From G965267335 sp965267335 (lineage in GTDB: Bacteria > Bacteroidota > Bacteroidia > Cytophagales > JAAEPT01): a stretch of DNA of 64,000 bases. Both the position numbers and the translations under genes were made by a program. The stretch's first letter is position 1, and every line of letters begins with the position of its first letter. Below are positions 39,673 through 50,900 of the stretch, piece after piece. The stretch lies in contig OZ253953.1 of the NCBI GenBank assembly GCA_965267335.1, positions 3,720,001 to 3,784,000 of the forward strand. Direction: 5' to 3'. The notes under the pieces are model-generated. The model made no database searches. It was not told where the DNA came from and worked only from the letters and a program-made list of their open reading frames with translations.

Positions 39673-41135
39673 GAAATAGTTTTTTCAATAAGTTCGGGTA
39701 CACAATCTACTTTTATAGAAGTTCCTTTACCAGGAACCGTATCAATAACTATCTGGCCATTTAGATAGTTTACTCTTGAAATCACATTATTGAGACCGAT
39801 ACCTTTTCTTTTCTTGCTGTACTGATCATCTAATCCGCATCCGTCATCTCTTACTTCCAATTCAAGTCTGTCATCAATTTCGTCCAACCTCACAAAAATT
39901 TCGGTCGCATCGGCATGTTTCACCGCATTAGAAATGAGCTCTTGTGCAATTCTATAAAAATTTAATTCTATTAAACTGTCGTATCTCTGGTTTGATTTAT
40001 GGTTCGACTCAAATACGAATTGAGGTTTCGCATTCTGATAGGAGTCACACAACCCCTCAATACTTTCTTTCAGGCCAAGCTCCCTGACCCTTCCAGGCAC
40101 GAGGGCATGTGAAATATTTCTGGCTTCCTCTACAGCTTCCGAAACAAGCGTTTTAACCTTCTCCAGATGGTTCATAATATCAGCATCGCCCTGAATTTCC
40201 ATACTCAGCCCATTTAAATTCATTCGTGCTGCGGACAACAATTGCCCGATCCCATCATGAATTTCCTTTCCAAGTCTTTCCCTTTCCATTTCCTGAGCAT
40301 TTATAATAGCATTCATGGCACCCAGTTCTTCTCTTCTGAGGTGTGTAATATCCTGACAAACTCCCAACACCTTTTCCTTGTTATTACGGGCATCCTTTAT
40401 CAGCTTAGCTTTTACGAGAATAAATATTGTTTCGTCTCCGATCAGTATACGGTATTCGACCTCAAAAGGCTCATTCGTCAATTTAGCCTCTTCAATTGCA
40501 CCTTGTAATGCCTGTATATCCTCATGATGTATTCTATCGACAAAGGATGCATATGTTCCATCAAAATTCTCAAGCCCACACATTTCAATCACTAACTGAT
40601 CGCATTCCACCTCGAGCGTATTCAGATCAAGTTCCCAAATACCAACTTCTCCACCACTGAGGGCGAGTTCAAGTCTTTCTTTGCTTTCTTCGGCTTCCTG
40701 TTTTATGAGCACTTCATGTGTAATATCCCTGGAAATAATTGTAACCGCATAAACCGATTCATTGCGAATCAAAGGATTCACCGTGCTTGAAAAGAATTTT
40801 TTCTCAGTACCCGTCCCTAATTCCTGCTGATAAATTTCAGCGGCACCAGTAGAAAATACCTGTTCTACAATCTCTCTGGAAATCAGTGTAGACATCTGAT
40901 TGGAATCGGTGAAGTAATTAGAACCAATCAGTTTTGTTCGGTTGGAGTCACTATCGTAACGGTTCACATATAAGATCGTTCCCTCCTTATCAATTATAAC
41001 GATGGTCTCCAGGGCGTAGTCGAGAACGGCACGAAAAACTTCAGCAACAGCCGCAAATCCTCCGGATTCATCACTGGTACTGAGCTTAATAAATGGTGCT
41101 AATGCTTCATTAATGGACTGAGAACCCTTATTCAT
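39669..41135 (-). CDS. Cytosolic PAS-PAS histidine kinase (HisKA_3)
   Basis: This 488-residue kinase has no membrane segment. Two PAS domains are visible at about residues 30-145 (ETIVIIDKEGTILYVNRY, ISRDITHE) and 152-268 (GGEVGIWELDLNT, GVCQDITHLRREE). They are followed by HisKA_3 with His293 (LGKEIHDGIGQ), the HALVPGRVRELG box and a HATPase domain (DDGCGLDDQ, KGIGLNNVISRV). It senses a cytosolic signal, perhaps redox, light or a small ligand, and phosphorylates the adjacent NarL-type regulator. The start ATG at 41135 is well placed, with 73 bp to the patatin gene upstream. Confidence 0.92.
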   Translation of the reverse strand: MNKGSQSINEALAPFIKLSTSDESGGFAAVAEVFRAVLDYALETIVIIDKEGTILYVNRYDSDSNRTKLIGSNYFTDSNQMSTLISREIVEQVFSTGAAEIYQQELGTGTEKKFFSSTVNPLIRNESVYAVTIISRDITHEVLIKQEAEESKERLELALSGGEVGIWELDLNTLEVECDQLVIEMCGLENFDGTYASFVDRIHHEDIQALQGAIEEAKLTNEPFEVEYRILIGDETIFILVKAKLIKDARNNKEKVLGVCQDITHLRREELGAMNAIINAQEMERERLGKEIHDGIGQLLSAARMNLNGLSMEIQGDADIMNHLEKVKTLVSEAVEEARNISHALVPGRVRELGLKESIEGLCDSYQNAKPQFVFESNHKSNQRYDSLIELNFYRIAQELISNAVKHADATEIFVRLDEIDDRLELEVRDDGCGLDDQYSKKRKGIGLNNVISRVNYLNGQIVIDTVPGKGTSIKVDCVPELIEKTIS

Positions 41136-41208
41136 AAATTAAAAATACTGATAAAGTAAATACGAAGATTCACTCAAATCAATTATTTCAGCCTCAGTAG
41201 TTTCAATA

Positions 41209-42102
41209 TTATTTTTGTTGTTTTATGTAAACACAAGCCGGGTTTTGTTCTCTGGCATACTCATAGCCTTCCTGCCACCATTTTTTCATTTTGTTGGAGT
41301 TGAAGGCAAGTGAATTTTCAGTAAGTCGATAAGGGGTATAATACAAGTTGAGCTCTACATCATGAAGCATACTCTCGTATTTTCCAATCCTTATGTCATC
41401 ATAGCCAATTTGTGTATGCATAAAGTTAAGTACCCTCATTAAGGTTGAAAATGGGTTTCTGGCCGACTGTTGGCCCCTTGGAACTTCGGTTCGTAAAATC
41501 ACAACATCTATCTGGGTGGCGCCCATTCTGATAGCTTCCTTTATAGGTACCAGGCTACCATAACCTCCATCCGCATATTCGAAACCGTCCTTTTCTACGA
41601 TACTCATAAATGGGACGACATTGCTTGATGCCCACATCCAGTCACAAAAATCATCATATTCATAGTCTTCGGATGATTTACATTCCATTTGATTTGTTGA
41701 AATATTCGCTGTGGTGACGACCAGCTTTTTACCTCGCACTTTAAGTTCCTCATATTCCTCCACCGAAAAGGTATTCTTGATCAGCTTAAGCAGGTTTTTA
41801 CTTTCCCCAAAAGTCTTACTCCTTTTTAGAAACATCCGAATAGTATTAAAGTGATTGATTTTAATCTTCTCACCCCTCATCACAAACGGACTTACATTAA
41901 AAATTTGTTTTTGACTTACGTTGGTATACACGTGCTTGATCCTTTCAATTTCCCCTAGAGCGAGACAAGGAATCAACAAACTACCCGTAGATGTTCCCAC
42001 ATACAGATCATAGTCACGATTACACTGAGTAATCAGGTATTCACAAATTCCACCTGCAAAGGCGCCTTTACTCCCTCCTCCTGAAATAACCAGTGCTTTC
42101 AT
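41209..42102 (-). CDS. Patatin-like phospholipase
   Basis: This 297-residue protein has all patatin motifs: the oxyanion loop GGGSKGAFAGG (8-18), the nucleophile elbow GTSTG with Ser38, and the dyad aspartate in DGG (Asp178). It should hydrolyse acyl esters of phospholipids or other lipids. There is no signal peptide or membrane anchor, so it is probably cytosolic or peripherally membrane-bound. It lies 52 bp after the P-loop gene on the same strand and may share its transcript. No cGAS-like or other defence partner is next to it, so an anti-phage CapV-type role is not supported. Confidence 0.88.
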   Translation of the reverse strand: MKALVISGGGSKGAFAGGICEYLITQCNRDYDLYVGTSTGSLLIPCLALGEIERIKHVYTNVSQKQIFNVSPFVMRGEKIKINHFNTIRMFLKRSKTFGESKNLLKLIKNTFSVEEYEELKVRGKKLVVTTANISTNQMECKSSEDYEYDDFCDWMWASSNVVPFMSIVEKDGFEYADGGYGSLVPIKEAIRMGATQIDVVILRTEVPRGQQSARNPFSTLMRVLNFMHTQIGYDDIRIGKYESMLHDVELNLYYTPYRLTENSLAFNSNKMKKWWQEGYEYAREQNPACVYIKQQK

Positions 42103-42154
42103 GCTACCAAGATATACCTGAAACAGGTCATTTCAAACCTTTAAATCCCCAATA

Positions 42155-43210
42155 TCATACTGATACCGGGGTCTTCTTAGATTTGGATACAAGAATTTGA
42201 CTTAGTATCTCGATATCTATTTTCATACTGTTGAACACAGGGATTTCCGAAAATTCCTGGAGTTCTTTAATGTGTAAAGGTGAACTGGAACATACACCAG
42301 AAATCGCATCAGGTGTGAGTTTGAATTTGGTTTTCAATACCTCCAGTCCTCCAATTGCACCAAAAGCATCGGCAGCGCAAAAAATCAACTTATGTATTCT
42401 CTTTCGTACATCAGGAGATTGAAGTAACATAGCGGTTTCCTTTTGGTTAATACCATCTGCCAGTTCAACGACCCAATAATTTTCTTTGTTATTGGCATAC
42501 TTGAGATCCAGCTTGTTGAAAATATCCAGCATTTCTTCATCTGATAATAAGTAGGTAGATGGATACCCTAGATAAGTAAAGTCTGCAAAAACACTTGCCC
42601 CGGCATCATTCATATGCAATATATCTTTCAAACTCGCTGTTCCGGTCACTTTTGATGCTCTAACCTTATGACCAAGTGCGTTTAATGCCCAGCAGCAGGC
42701 AACAGCCGCCATACTCTTTCCTGAGTTCATGGCCGTACCACACACCAAAATCAGCTTAGCTCTTGGGAATTTCTTCGTTGCGTATTTGGGAACGATGAGA
42801 GGAGAGTCCTTGGAGTTTATTATTTTTCCATTCTTGTCACAGGCATAACCCAGCACTTTGACTTTTGTTGGGTCTATAACTTTAGAGCTTTTGGTCACTA
42901 CTTGTCCTATTACTCCGCTGCGTGCTAGTAGATCAATTTTATCCAAACTCTCTGATGGAATTATTCCTTCGTAATAATCCGGTGCATAGCGGTTACCATA
43001 AACGAATATAGCTCTTGAACCACGGTGAATATCATGAATTCTCCCGGAGCCATTTTCCAATGAACTATGTTGACCGATCCTGTCAATTTCCCCATAGACG
43101 AGGTCACCAATTTCGGGTTGTTTATCAGATTGCACATACCCTTTTATCTTACTTCTGTTAACCGTTATTGCCGCACTCGGCAAAATGAACCCCTTTGGTA
43201 TTTTATTCAT
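42155..43210 (-). CDS. P-loop NTPase of unknown function (DUF1611-like)
   Basis: In this 351-residue protein, residues 1-115 are a beta-rich N-terminal domain (GDLVYGEIDRIGQHSSLENGSG). Residues 150-340 form a P-loop domain with Walker A GTAMNSGKS (158-166) followed by AACCWALNALGHKVRASKVTGT and a VVELADG segment that may supply a Mg ligand. The arrangement recalls DUF1611/MobB/dethiobiotin-synthetase-type P-loop enzymes that transfer a group with ATP, but no family can be fixed. Neighbours are an isoaspartyl peptidase (upstream, 49 bp) and a patatin (downstream, 52 bp). Confidence 0.65.
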   Translation of the reverse strand: MNKIPKGFILPSAAITVNRSKIKGYVQSDKQPEIGDLVYGEIDRIGQHSSLENGSGRIHDIHRGSRAIFVYGNRYAPDYYEGIIPSESLDKIDLLARSGVIGQVVTKSSKVIDPTKVKVLGYACDKNGKIINSKDSPLIVPKYATKKFPRAKLILVCGTAMNSGKSMAAVACCWALNALGHKVRASKVTGTASLKDILHMNDAGASVFADFTYLGYPSTYLLSDEEMLDIFNKLDLKYANNKENYWVVELADGINQKETAMLLQSPDVRKRIHKLIFCAADAFGAIGGLEVLKTKFKLTPDAISGVCSSSPLHIKELQEFSEIPVFNSMKIDIEILSQILVSKSKKTPVSV

Positions 43211-43259
43211 CCCAAAAACTATTAAACTTGATTGTATAAATGATTAATTAATTGTTATG

Positions 43260-44183
43260 TTATCTGAATATATCGACTTGCATACTCCCGCCTTTTCTAA
43301 ACCCTCGATACATTCCCTTAGTGTTAAAGTCCAAGGCGATATTTCCTGCTTTATCTACCGCAATAAGCCCTCCCCGACCTCCAATTGCCCCAAGTTCTTT
43401 CAATGCAATAGCAACAGCTTCCGATAGCGACTTCCCTCCGTACTCCATGAGACTTGAAACTTTATTTGCCATTACTGTACGAAGAAAAAATTCACCATGC
43501 CCAGTACATGAAATAGCGCAGGTTTTATTATTAGCGTAGGTTCCTGCTCCGATAATCGGGCTATCACCTACTCTGCCAAATCTTTTGTTTGTCATACCAC
43601 CTGTTGAGGTAGCTGCCGCAAGGTTACCTTTGAGGTCAAGTGCAACCGCTCCAACCGTTCCGTATTTTTCGTCACCTTCACTGTGATCCAGAGTCACCAT
43701 ATCCTTTTGTTGTGCCTTTTGCCACTGCTGATAACGAAACTCATCATAGAAATACTCGGGCTTTTCAATTTTTAGCCCCTGCTGTTCAGCAAACTTCAAT
43801 GCACCTGAACCACTCAGTAGTACGTGCTTACTATTTTTCATGATCTCATGTGCCAGAAGAATAGGGTTCTTCACCTTCCTCACCGCAGTGACCGCACCCG
43901 CTTTAAGGTTTTTCCCATCCATCAAGGCCGCATCCATTTCATTTTTCCCTTCGTAGGTAAATACAGACCCTTTTCCTGCATTAAACAAACTACAATTCTC
44001 CAGATGAACCACGGTTTCCCTTACGGCTTTTAATGCGGTACCTCCCTTATCTAAAATCATATAACCTACGGAAAGAGCCTCCTTAAGTGCAGATCTGTAT
44101 TGTTGTTCCTTTTTTCCTGTAAGTGAGGCCTTGTTGATTGTTCCAGCTCCACCGTGAATAGCAATTACTATATTTTTCTTCAT
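43260..44183 (-). CDS. iaaA: Isoaspartyl peptidase / plant-type L-asparaginase (Ntn hydrolase)
   Basis: This 307-residue protein has the T2 peptidase layout: IAIHGGAG (7-14) at the start, ALMDGKNLKAGAV in the alpha subunit and GTVGAVALD with the autocatalytic Gly175-Thr176 cleavage site. Thr176 becomes the N-terminal nucleophile, followed by TSTGGMTNKRFGRVGDSPIIGAGTYA, which lines the substrate pocket. The family cleaves beta-aspartyl dipeptides and L-asparagine. There is no signal peptide, so it should be cytosolic. It is the first of three codirectional genes (peptidase, P-loop protein, patatin). Confidence 0.9.
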   Translation of the reverse strand: MKKNIVIAIHGGAGTINKASLTGKKEQQYRSALKEALSVGYMILDKGGTALKAVRETVVHLENCSLFNAGKGSVFTYEGKNEMDAALMDGKNLKAGAVTAVRKVKNPILLAHEIMKNSKHVLLSGSGALKFAEQQGLKIEKPEYFYDEFRYQQWQKAQQKDMVTLDHSEGDEKYGTVGAVALDLKGNLAAATSTGGMTNKRFGRVGDSPIIGAGTYANNKTCAISCTGHGEFFLRTVMANKVSSLMEYGGKSLSEAVAIALKELGAIGGRGGLIAVDKAGNIALDFNTKGMYRGFRKGGSMQVDIFR

Positions 44184-44274
44184 CTTTCTAAAAACCGCTC
44201 ACCCCCGGAAGGGAAGAGAGCATCATGGATCTAAAATGCTCTCTAAGGTAGGAATAAATAGGGCTCATCAAAAG

Positions 44275-44577
44275 CTAATCAACTTCCGGGTATGGATTCA
44301 TACTATTATCATCAAAGTCGTAATCTGCATCCCCCATATCATAGTCTTCCGACTTTAATCTCTTTTTAATTTTGTAACGTTTCTTGAATATGTCCACCTT
44401 TATAAGGTAGGTTGCGTCTCCGGATTCCAGAGGTAAAACGAACAATGTTTCATCACCTGACTTGTTTACCCTTTGCACATCATCATCAGAATAGCCATTG
44501 GGGTAATTAGTCTTGTACAATGCCTTTATCTCGGGAGACATTTTCTTGTAACTGATTAATTTTCTTATTCTCTCCAT
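44275..44577 (-). CDS. Small charged protein of unknown function (100 aa)
   Basis: This 100-residue protein has no signal peptide. The N-terminal half is basic (MERIRKLISYKKMSPEIKAL) and the middle has an FVLPLESGDATYLIKVDIF strand pair. The C-terminal tail is strongly acidic (SEDYDMGDADYDFDDN). I do not recognise it. It is divergent from the Lys-rich exported protein at 44689, with a long imperfect palindrome between them. Confidence 0.55.
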   Translation of the reverse strand: MERIRKLISYKKMSPEIKALYKTNYPNGYSDDDVQRVNKSGDETLFVLPLESGDATYLIKVDIFKKRYKIKKRLKSEDYDMGDADYDFDDNSMNPYPEVD

Positions 44578-44593
44578 GACTTTTTTCTTTTTG

Positions 44594-44666
44594 GACGGGA
44601 CTTAAAAAAAAAGTCACTCCTCATAGAAAATCATTTACAGCTGTGACTTTTTTTACTACCCGCGTC
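44594..44666. repeat. Long imperfect palindrome between divergent small genes
   Basis: AAAAAAAGTCAC (44606-44617) and GTGACTTTTTTT (44643-44654) are exact inverted arms. Outside them GAC-GGG (44595-44599) and CCCGCGTC (44659-44666) pair with small bulges, and a 25-nt loop lies at the centre. It could form a large hairpin in either leader or be a two-sided operator. Confidence 0.5.
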
Positions 44667-44688
44667 TAAATCAGAAAAATTCAAAAAC

Positions 44689-44889
44689 ATGAAAAAATTA
44701 TTCACCTTGATATTGGCTATGTTCCTTGTGCAAGGCATTTGGGCAGCTGATTTTAGCAGTGTGTTAGGTACTAGCTCTAACGAATTGATGGAAAAGAAAC
44801 CTAAACAAAGTAAGAAAGCTAAAAAGGCAAAAAAAGAGAAGACTAAAAAAGAAAAGAGTGACGCTGATGGCGGTAGCGATGATGAATAA
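44689..44889 (+). CDS. Small exported lysine-rich protein (66 aa)
   Basis: The signal peptide (MKKLFTLILAMFLVQGIWA, cleavage about residue 19) is followed by a short linker and a highly basic stretch (KQSKKAKKAKKEKTKKEK) that ends in an acidic tail (DADGGSDDE). It has no cysteines or membrane segment. The mature protein is probably disordered and could bind acidic polymers such as teichoic-like glycans, LPS phosphates or extracellular DNA. It is monocistronic and followed by a clear terminator. The family is unknown. Confidence 0.65.
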   Translation: MKKLFTLILAMFLVQGIWAADFSSVLGTSSNELMEKKPKQSKKAKKAKKEKTKKEKSDADGGSDDE

Positions 44890-44913
44890 TCATCAAAAAA
44901 ATTCTTTCACAAT

Positions 44914-44943
44914 AAAAAAGGGATTCGTTTGAATCCCTTTTTT
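44914..44943. terminator. Bidirectional rho-independent terminator
   Basis: AAAAAAGGGATTC and GAATCCCTTTTTT form a perfect 13-bp stem with a 4-nt GTTT loop. It serves the small Lys-rich gene (plus) and the first giant adhesin gene (minus). Confidence 0.92.
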
Positions 44944-44966
44944 ATTTATAGTCATTGAATCGAAAT

Positions 44967-47900
44967 CTATCTCACTACGGTAACACTTCCCTTTTTCATG
45001 TACTTTTCATCATCATCTTCCTGAATGGATTCATAAGTAATGATCCAAGGATATACACCACCTGGCACCAGCTCACCCAAATAGGTTCCATCCCAGCTGA
45101 CATTAACATCATTACTCTGGAATACCACTTCTCCCCATCTATTGAAAATTCTTATTTCATAATTCTCAACATCCGACACAAAGATGTAGAAGCAATCATT
45201 AGTAGTCCCTGCTTCCTGCCCTTCGTTTTCACAGTTACCTGATCCCGATGGGATAAAGGCAGTGGCTACGTGAACTAATGGTGGACATATAGAGATAACA
45301 ATCATGCTATCGGTATTCTGACAACCCAAACCGGTTGTTTGCTCAGTTACTGTTACAAAGTACCAACCCGTATCACTTACCAAAAGCGTCTGATCAGTTC
45401 CCAAAGCAACACCGAGGTCATCCTCCCACTGATAGGTGAAATCTCCAGCCCCAGCATCAAGTGTTACATTTGGATTCGCATCTCTCAGACAAAGGTCAGC
45501 AATCAATTCATTATCAAACTGTGGTTCAACTAAAGCAACGGTATCAAACACCTGACAATCCTCAAATGAATATCCAATTACGTAAGTACCCTGTCCTGTA
45601 GGTTGTAGACTATCTGAAGTTTCACCAACTAACAGGCTACCATCCTTATACCACTGATAGGTTCCAGGTACAACTGCTGGCACAGGATTAGTCACGATCA
45701 TATTGGTATCGTAATAGCAATCCTGATTAGCCAAAGTAAATGTCGGAGGATCTGTTACCGCAACCAACATAGTATCCGTAACTACACAGCCATCCTGGTC
45801 TGTTACTTCCAGAACAAATGTAGAATCGGAGCTGATATTGCTGACATTTATCGATGCCTGAGTACCGATGATCACAGAATCAGTATTCATCCAGTTATAA
45901 CTTAAGTTAGCAAACGTACTGGCATCCAAGGATGTGCCGTCTCCCCTACAAATAGTCTGATCATCACCAGCATCGGCTGTAGGAAGATCTTTCACAATTA
46001 CAGTTATCTCATCCGTTACAGCAAGACAGTTTCCGTTACCATCTGTTGTCAGCGTCAATGTTACCTCACCCGAAGTCAGATCGGCTTGTGATGGTGTATA
46101 CAACGCGTTCGTATCTGCTGCACTTGGTGAGAATACCCCTGTTCCGGAAGTCGTCCAGATAACACCAGTTGAAACTGTAAAACTTCCGTCTAATGTGGTT
46201 CCACTCAGGTCTGAGCAGAGTTTGCCATCACCTGCATTAACGGTAGGTGCCGGAGTGATTGTAATCTCAACGGTATCTCTAACAGCATTACATAGGTCAT
46301 TACCAGTTGAAGTCAATACCAGCGTTGCTGAACCAGCAGCTATTTCACTGGCAGAAGGCGTATATGTCGCATTGAGTGTACTGGCATTCGGACTGAATGT
46401 ACCCGTTCCACCTGACCAGCTACCTCCTGTAGCAACTGTAATAACTGCATTCAACTGTGTTGTTGCGTTATTCGCACAAACCGTTTGATCAACACCTGCA
46501 TCAACTGTTGGAGCAGGATTAATTGTCAGCTGCATAAGGTCTGTTACCGGATTACATGTACCATTACCGGTTGTGGTCAACATCATATTCACAATTCCTG
46601 CATCCTGGTCATTCGTTGTGTGTGTATAGTCTGTATTTAATACACTAATATTGCCAAATGCACCCGTACCTGAAGTTGACCAGTCGCCACCTGTTGCAAC
46701 AGTAACTGCACCGTCCATAGTGATACTTGCCTGATCAGCACATATTGTTTGATCCAAACCTGCGTCTACCGTTGGTATAGGGGTCAATGTAACTTCCTTG
46801 TCATCCTGGTAGGTATTACAAGTACCATTACCGGTGGTTGTGAATGTAAACCCTACCACACCAGCGTCCACATCATCGTCTGTCGGAATATAATTCGCGG
46901 AAGGATCTGCTGAGTTTGGTGAGAATGTACCTGAACCTGTTGTAGACCAAATACCACCCGTTGCCACTGTAAATGAACCTGAAAGAGGTACTGTAGTAAC
47001 ATCTCCACAGAAAACACTGTCGCTTCCAGCATCAACCGTAGGTATTGGTGTGAATGAAATGGTCATCGAATCAACTTCAGGATCACAAATACCATTTCCT
47101 GTAGTTTCAAGTACCAAGGTAACCGAAGTCGCTGCTATATCATTTGTAGAAGGGAAATACCGTGTACCAAGGGAAGTGCTATCTTCGAAAGTGCCATCTC
47201 CCAATGTCTGCCATAGACCACCACTGGCGATGGTTACCTCACCTGTCAGGTCTATATTGTCTATATCCGAACAGACAGTTTGGTCAAATCCTGCATTTAC
47301 AGTAGCTGTAGGCGCAGCATTAAAGTCTACAACCATAACATCCGTTACAGGTTGACAAGTACCATTATCCGTTGATGTCAATGTAAATATTAGGCCAGCT
47401 CCAGATAAGTCATCAGCTGTTGGAGCATATACTGCGGCCAAGTCAGCAGTATCAGGAGCAAAAGACCCTGTTCCCGTTGTTGTCCAGCCAGCAGTTGCTG
47501 AAACAACCACAGCACCATTTAAATCAACACTAGTTGTATTTCTACATTTCTCCTGGTCAGCCCCTGCATTAACAGATGGGACCTGATCGAAACTAAGGTT
47601 TAAAGTATCACTGTAAGTTTTACAATTACCGTTACCTGTGGTCGTGAAAATAAATTCTACACTACCTGCCAGCGTATCATCTGAACTTGGGGTATAAGTA
47701 GGATCAACCTGTGCAGGGCTTGGCGAGAATGAACCCGTACCGGTAGTTGTCCAGATACCGCCAGTAGAAACAGTAATATCGGCATTCAAAGCATAATCCT
47801 CGGTATCAGCACAAACAGTCTCATCTGTGCCTGCATCTACCGTAGGTGCCGGAGTCAATGTAATATCAATCGTATCAATCTTTTCCTGGCAATTACCATT

Positions 47901-50900
47901 GTCCAATGTGGTCAAATAGATTTCAATACTACCAGCCGTGGTGTCACCTACCGATGGTATATAGTTGGCATTCATATCTGAAGTGTCAGGGCTAAATGTT
48001 CCGCTGCCATTCGTTGTCCAACCAGCATCTCCGGCCACAGTGAATGACCCGGTAAGCTGTACGGAGTCTACATCAGCACAAAGAATTTGATTCGAACCAG
48101 CATTAACTGTAGGTGCCGGAGTTATGTATAACCTAAGCGCATCATCAGAGGCATCACAAGGAGGGTTATTACCCGTTGTTGTAAACCTTAGAGTAACAAG
48201 ACTGTCGGCTATATCCTGAGTAGATGGCACATAATTAGTTGCCGCACTAAATTCATCATCAAACGTACCTGAACCGGTAGTAGTCCATTGGCCACCTGTG
48301 GCGTTATTGAAAGTGGCGTTTAATGGTACAGCAGATGTATCACCACAGACTGTAATATCAGCTCCAGCACTCGTAGTTGGTGCATCAGCAAAGGTTAATG
48401 TGATATCATCTGTTACTGCTGGACAAGATCCGTTTGAAGTAGACGTAAGTGTCAATACCAGCGGACCTCCAGATAACTCCGCTGCGGTTGGTTTGTATAC
48501 TGCATTCAATGCTGTACTATCCGGTGAGTAGGTACCAGCTCCTCCAGACCAAACACCGTTTGAGCCTGAACCATTCAGCTGAACTCCTGATGTGTCTCCA
48601 CAAACAGTTTCTGACGCAGGACCTGCATCAATAGTCTGAGAAGGAGCAAATGTAATTATGAGTGAATCAAAATCAAATCCACAGGCTCCTAATCCAAAGG
48701 CTCTGAATTCCATAATAATTGTATCGTTATCAGCCGGATCAAATGTATATGTCACGGTCGAATTGGTATCAGCAATTGGATTAAATGTTCCCTGACCATC
48801 GGTGGCCCAACCCCCACCACTAGCGTTGGTAAATGAACCATCCAAATCCACAGTAGCATCTAACTCACAAACAACAATATCAGGACCAGCACTGGCAACT
48901 GGCGCTGGGTCAAAGTTCACAAACATGATATCCGTCACATTGGAGCAAGAGCCGTTTCCTGTAGCAGTATAAGTCAAGGTAACAACACCATTAGAGAAAT
49001 CAGCGGCTGAAGGCGTGTATCCCGCGCCCGGCATTGTATCAACATCAAAAGTACCACTTCCTGAAGTTGTCCAGGTAGCAAATTGAGCATTGGAATAACT
49101 ACCATCCAGTATCACTACATCACTATTATCACATACATCCTGATTGTCACCGGCACTTACTGTGGCAGGTGCTGTAACTGTCAATTCCAGACTATCACTT
49201 GCTGAAGCACAAACTCCTGTAGAAGTAGTCGTCACGGTCAGCACTACTGTTCCTGAAGAAAGGTCTGCTGCTGAAGGAGTATATTCTGCGTTAGGATCAG
49301 TGGTATTCGAAAATGCACCCGAACCACTCTTCGTCCATACAATTCCACCGGCATTTGTTGAGGTAGCAGCTAAAGTATGCGCTCCTCCATCACCACAAAT
49401 TTCGGCATCCGGTCCGGCATCAACGGTAGGAATTGGCGTTATAGTCAAATCAATTGTGTCTGAAACTGCATTACAAAGGCCATTATCAGTCGTAGTCAGC
49501 ACTAGCTCAACATTTCCTGCTGTCTTATCAGCTGCTGATGGCGTATATGTTGCTGACTCCGTAGTTGTATTCGGGACAAATGTTCCCGTACCTGAGGTAG
49601 TCCACTGCACCCCTCCCGCAACCTGAGTAGAACCATTTAATGTTACTGTTGTCTGACTTGCACATATTGTTTGGTCTCCAACCGTACTAACAGTAGGAGC
49701 CGGATCAATGGTGAGTTGCATAAAGTCTGACACTTCTTTACAATCTCCATTACCCGTAGTAGTTAATGTCAATGACACGGAACCAGCCGCGGAGTCAAGA
49801 GATGAAGGCACATAAGTTGCTGCTAAGTCATTAGGGGCTGAGAATATACCCGTTCCAGTTGTGGTCCAGGTTCCTCCTGTTGCTACCGTTACACTTCCAG
49901 ACAATGTCAGACCTGAAGTGTCTGCGCAAATCGTCTGATTAGGGCCCGCTTCTACCGTAGGAGCAGGCGTAAACGTTACTACTATACTATCACTAACCTC
50001 AGCACATGGAGCTGCTCCATCGGTCGTTAATTTCAGGACTATACTTCCGGCCGCTGTATCTGCTGCCGTGGGAACATAATCAGCTCCTAAGTCTGCTGCA
50101 TTCGGGAAAAAGTTACCCGTTCCGGAACTACTCCAAAGTCCTCCAATACCTCCTGTTATCGATCCATTGAGATCAATAAATGAAGTGTCACTACAAACGG
50201 TAATATCTGCGCCTGCATCAACAACCGGAACCGAGTTAATGGTTATGTCTACTGCATCCGTAACAGGATTACATGTACCGTTACCAGTCGTTGTTAAAAT
50301 CAATTGCACACTTCCAGCCGTGGTATCAGCCACGTCCAGATGATAAAGAGTTGATAAGCTATTTGCATCATCGAAAGTACCAGCTCCCGAAGTAGTCCAG
50401 GTACCTCCTGTTGCCACAGACACACTTCCGTTTAAATCTACTCCTGAATTTACCGCACAAACCGTCTGGTCAGGACCAGCATCAACTGTTGGCGGAGGCG
50501 TGATTGTTACTAGCATATCATCAGATACATCAGCACAAGTTCCGCTTCCAGTACTTGTTAATATCAATGTAACGGTGCCAAATGTAGAATCATTAGTTCC
50601 GACATTGTAATCACCTGTCAAATTAGTCGGCACTGGGAACGTTCCGTCTCCTGTCGTTGTCCAGGTTCCACCGGTAGCATTTTGTACTGAACCAGCCATA
50701 ACCAAGGTAGTTGAATCACCACATACTATTTGATCAGTGCCGGCATCCACAAACGGAACCGGATCAATGGAAACTTCAAGACTATCGGTAACAGCCTTAC
50801 ATGTTCCATTACCTGTAGTTGTTAAGTATAATGTTACCGTACCTGCCGTTGTGTCATCAACCGAAGGAACATAAGTAGTCGAAAGTGATGCTGAACTCGG

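Noticed and set aside
41209..42102. Patatin considered as a CBASS (CapV) effector
   Set aside because: No cyclase, HORMA or E1/E2-type gene is nearby; neighbours are metabolic and signalling genes.
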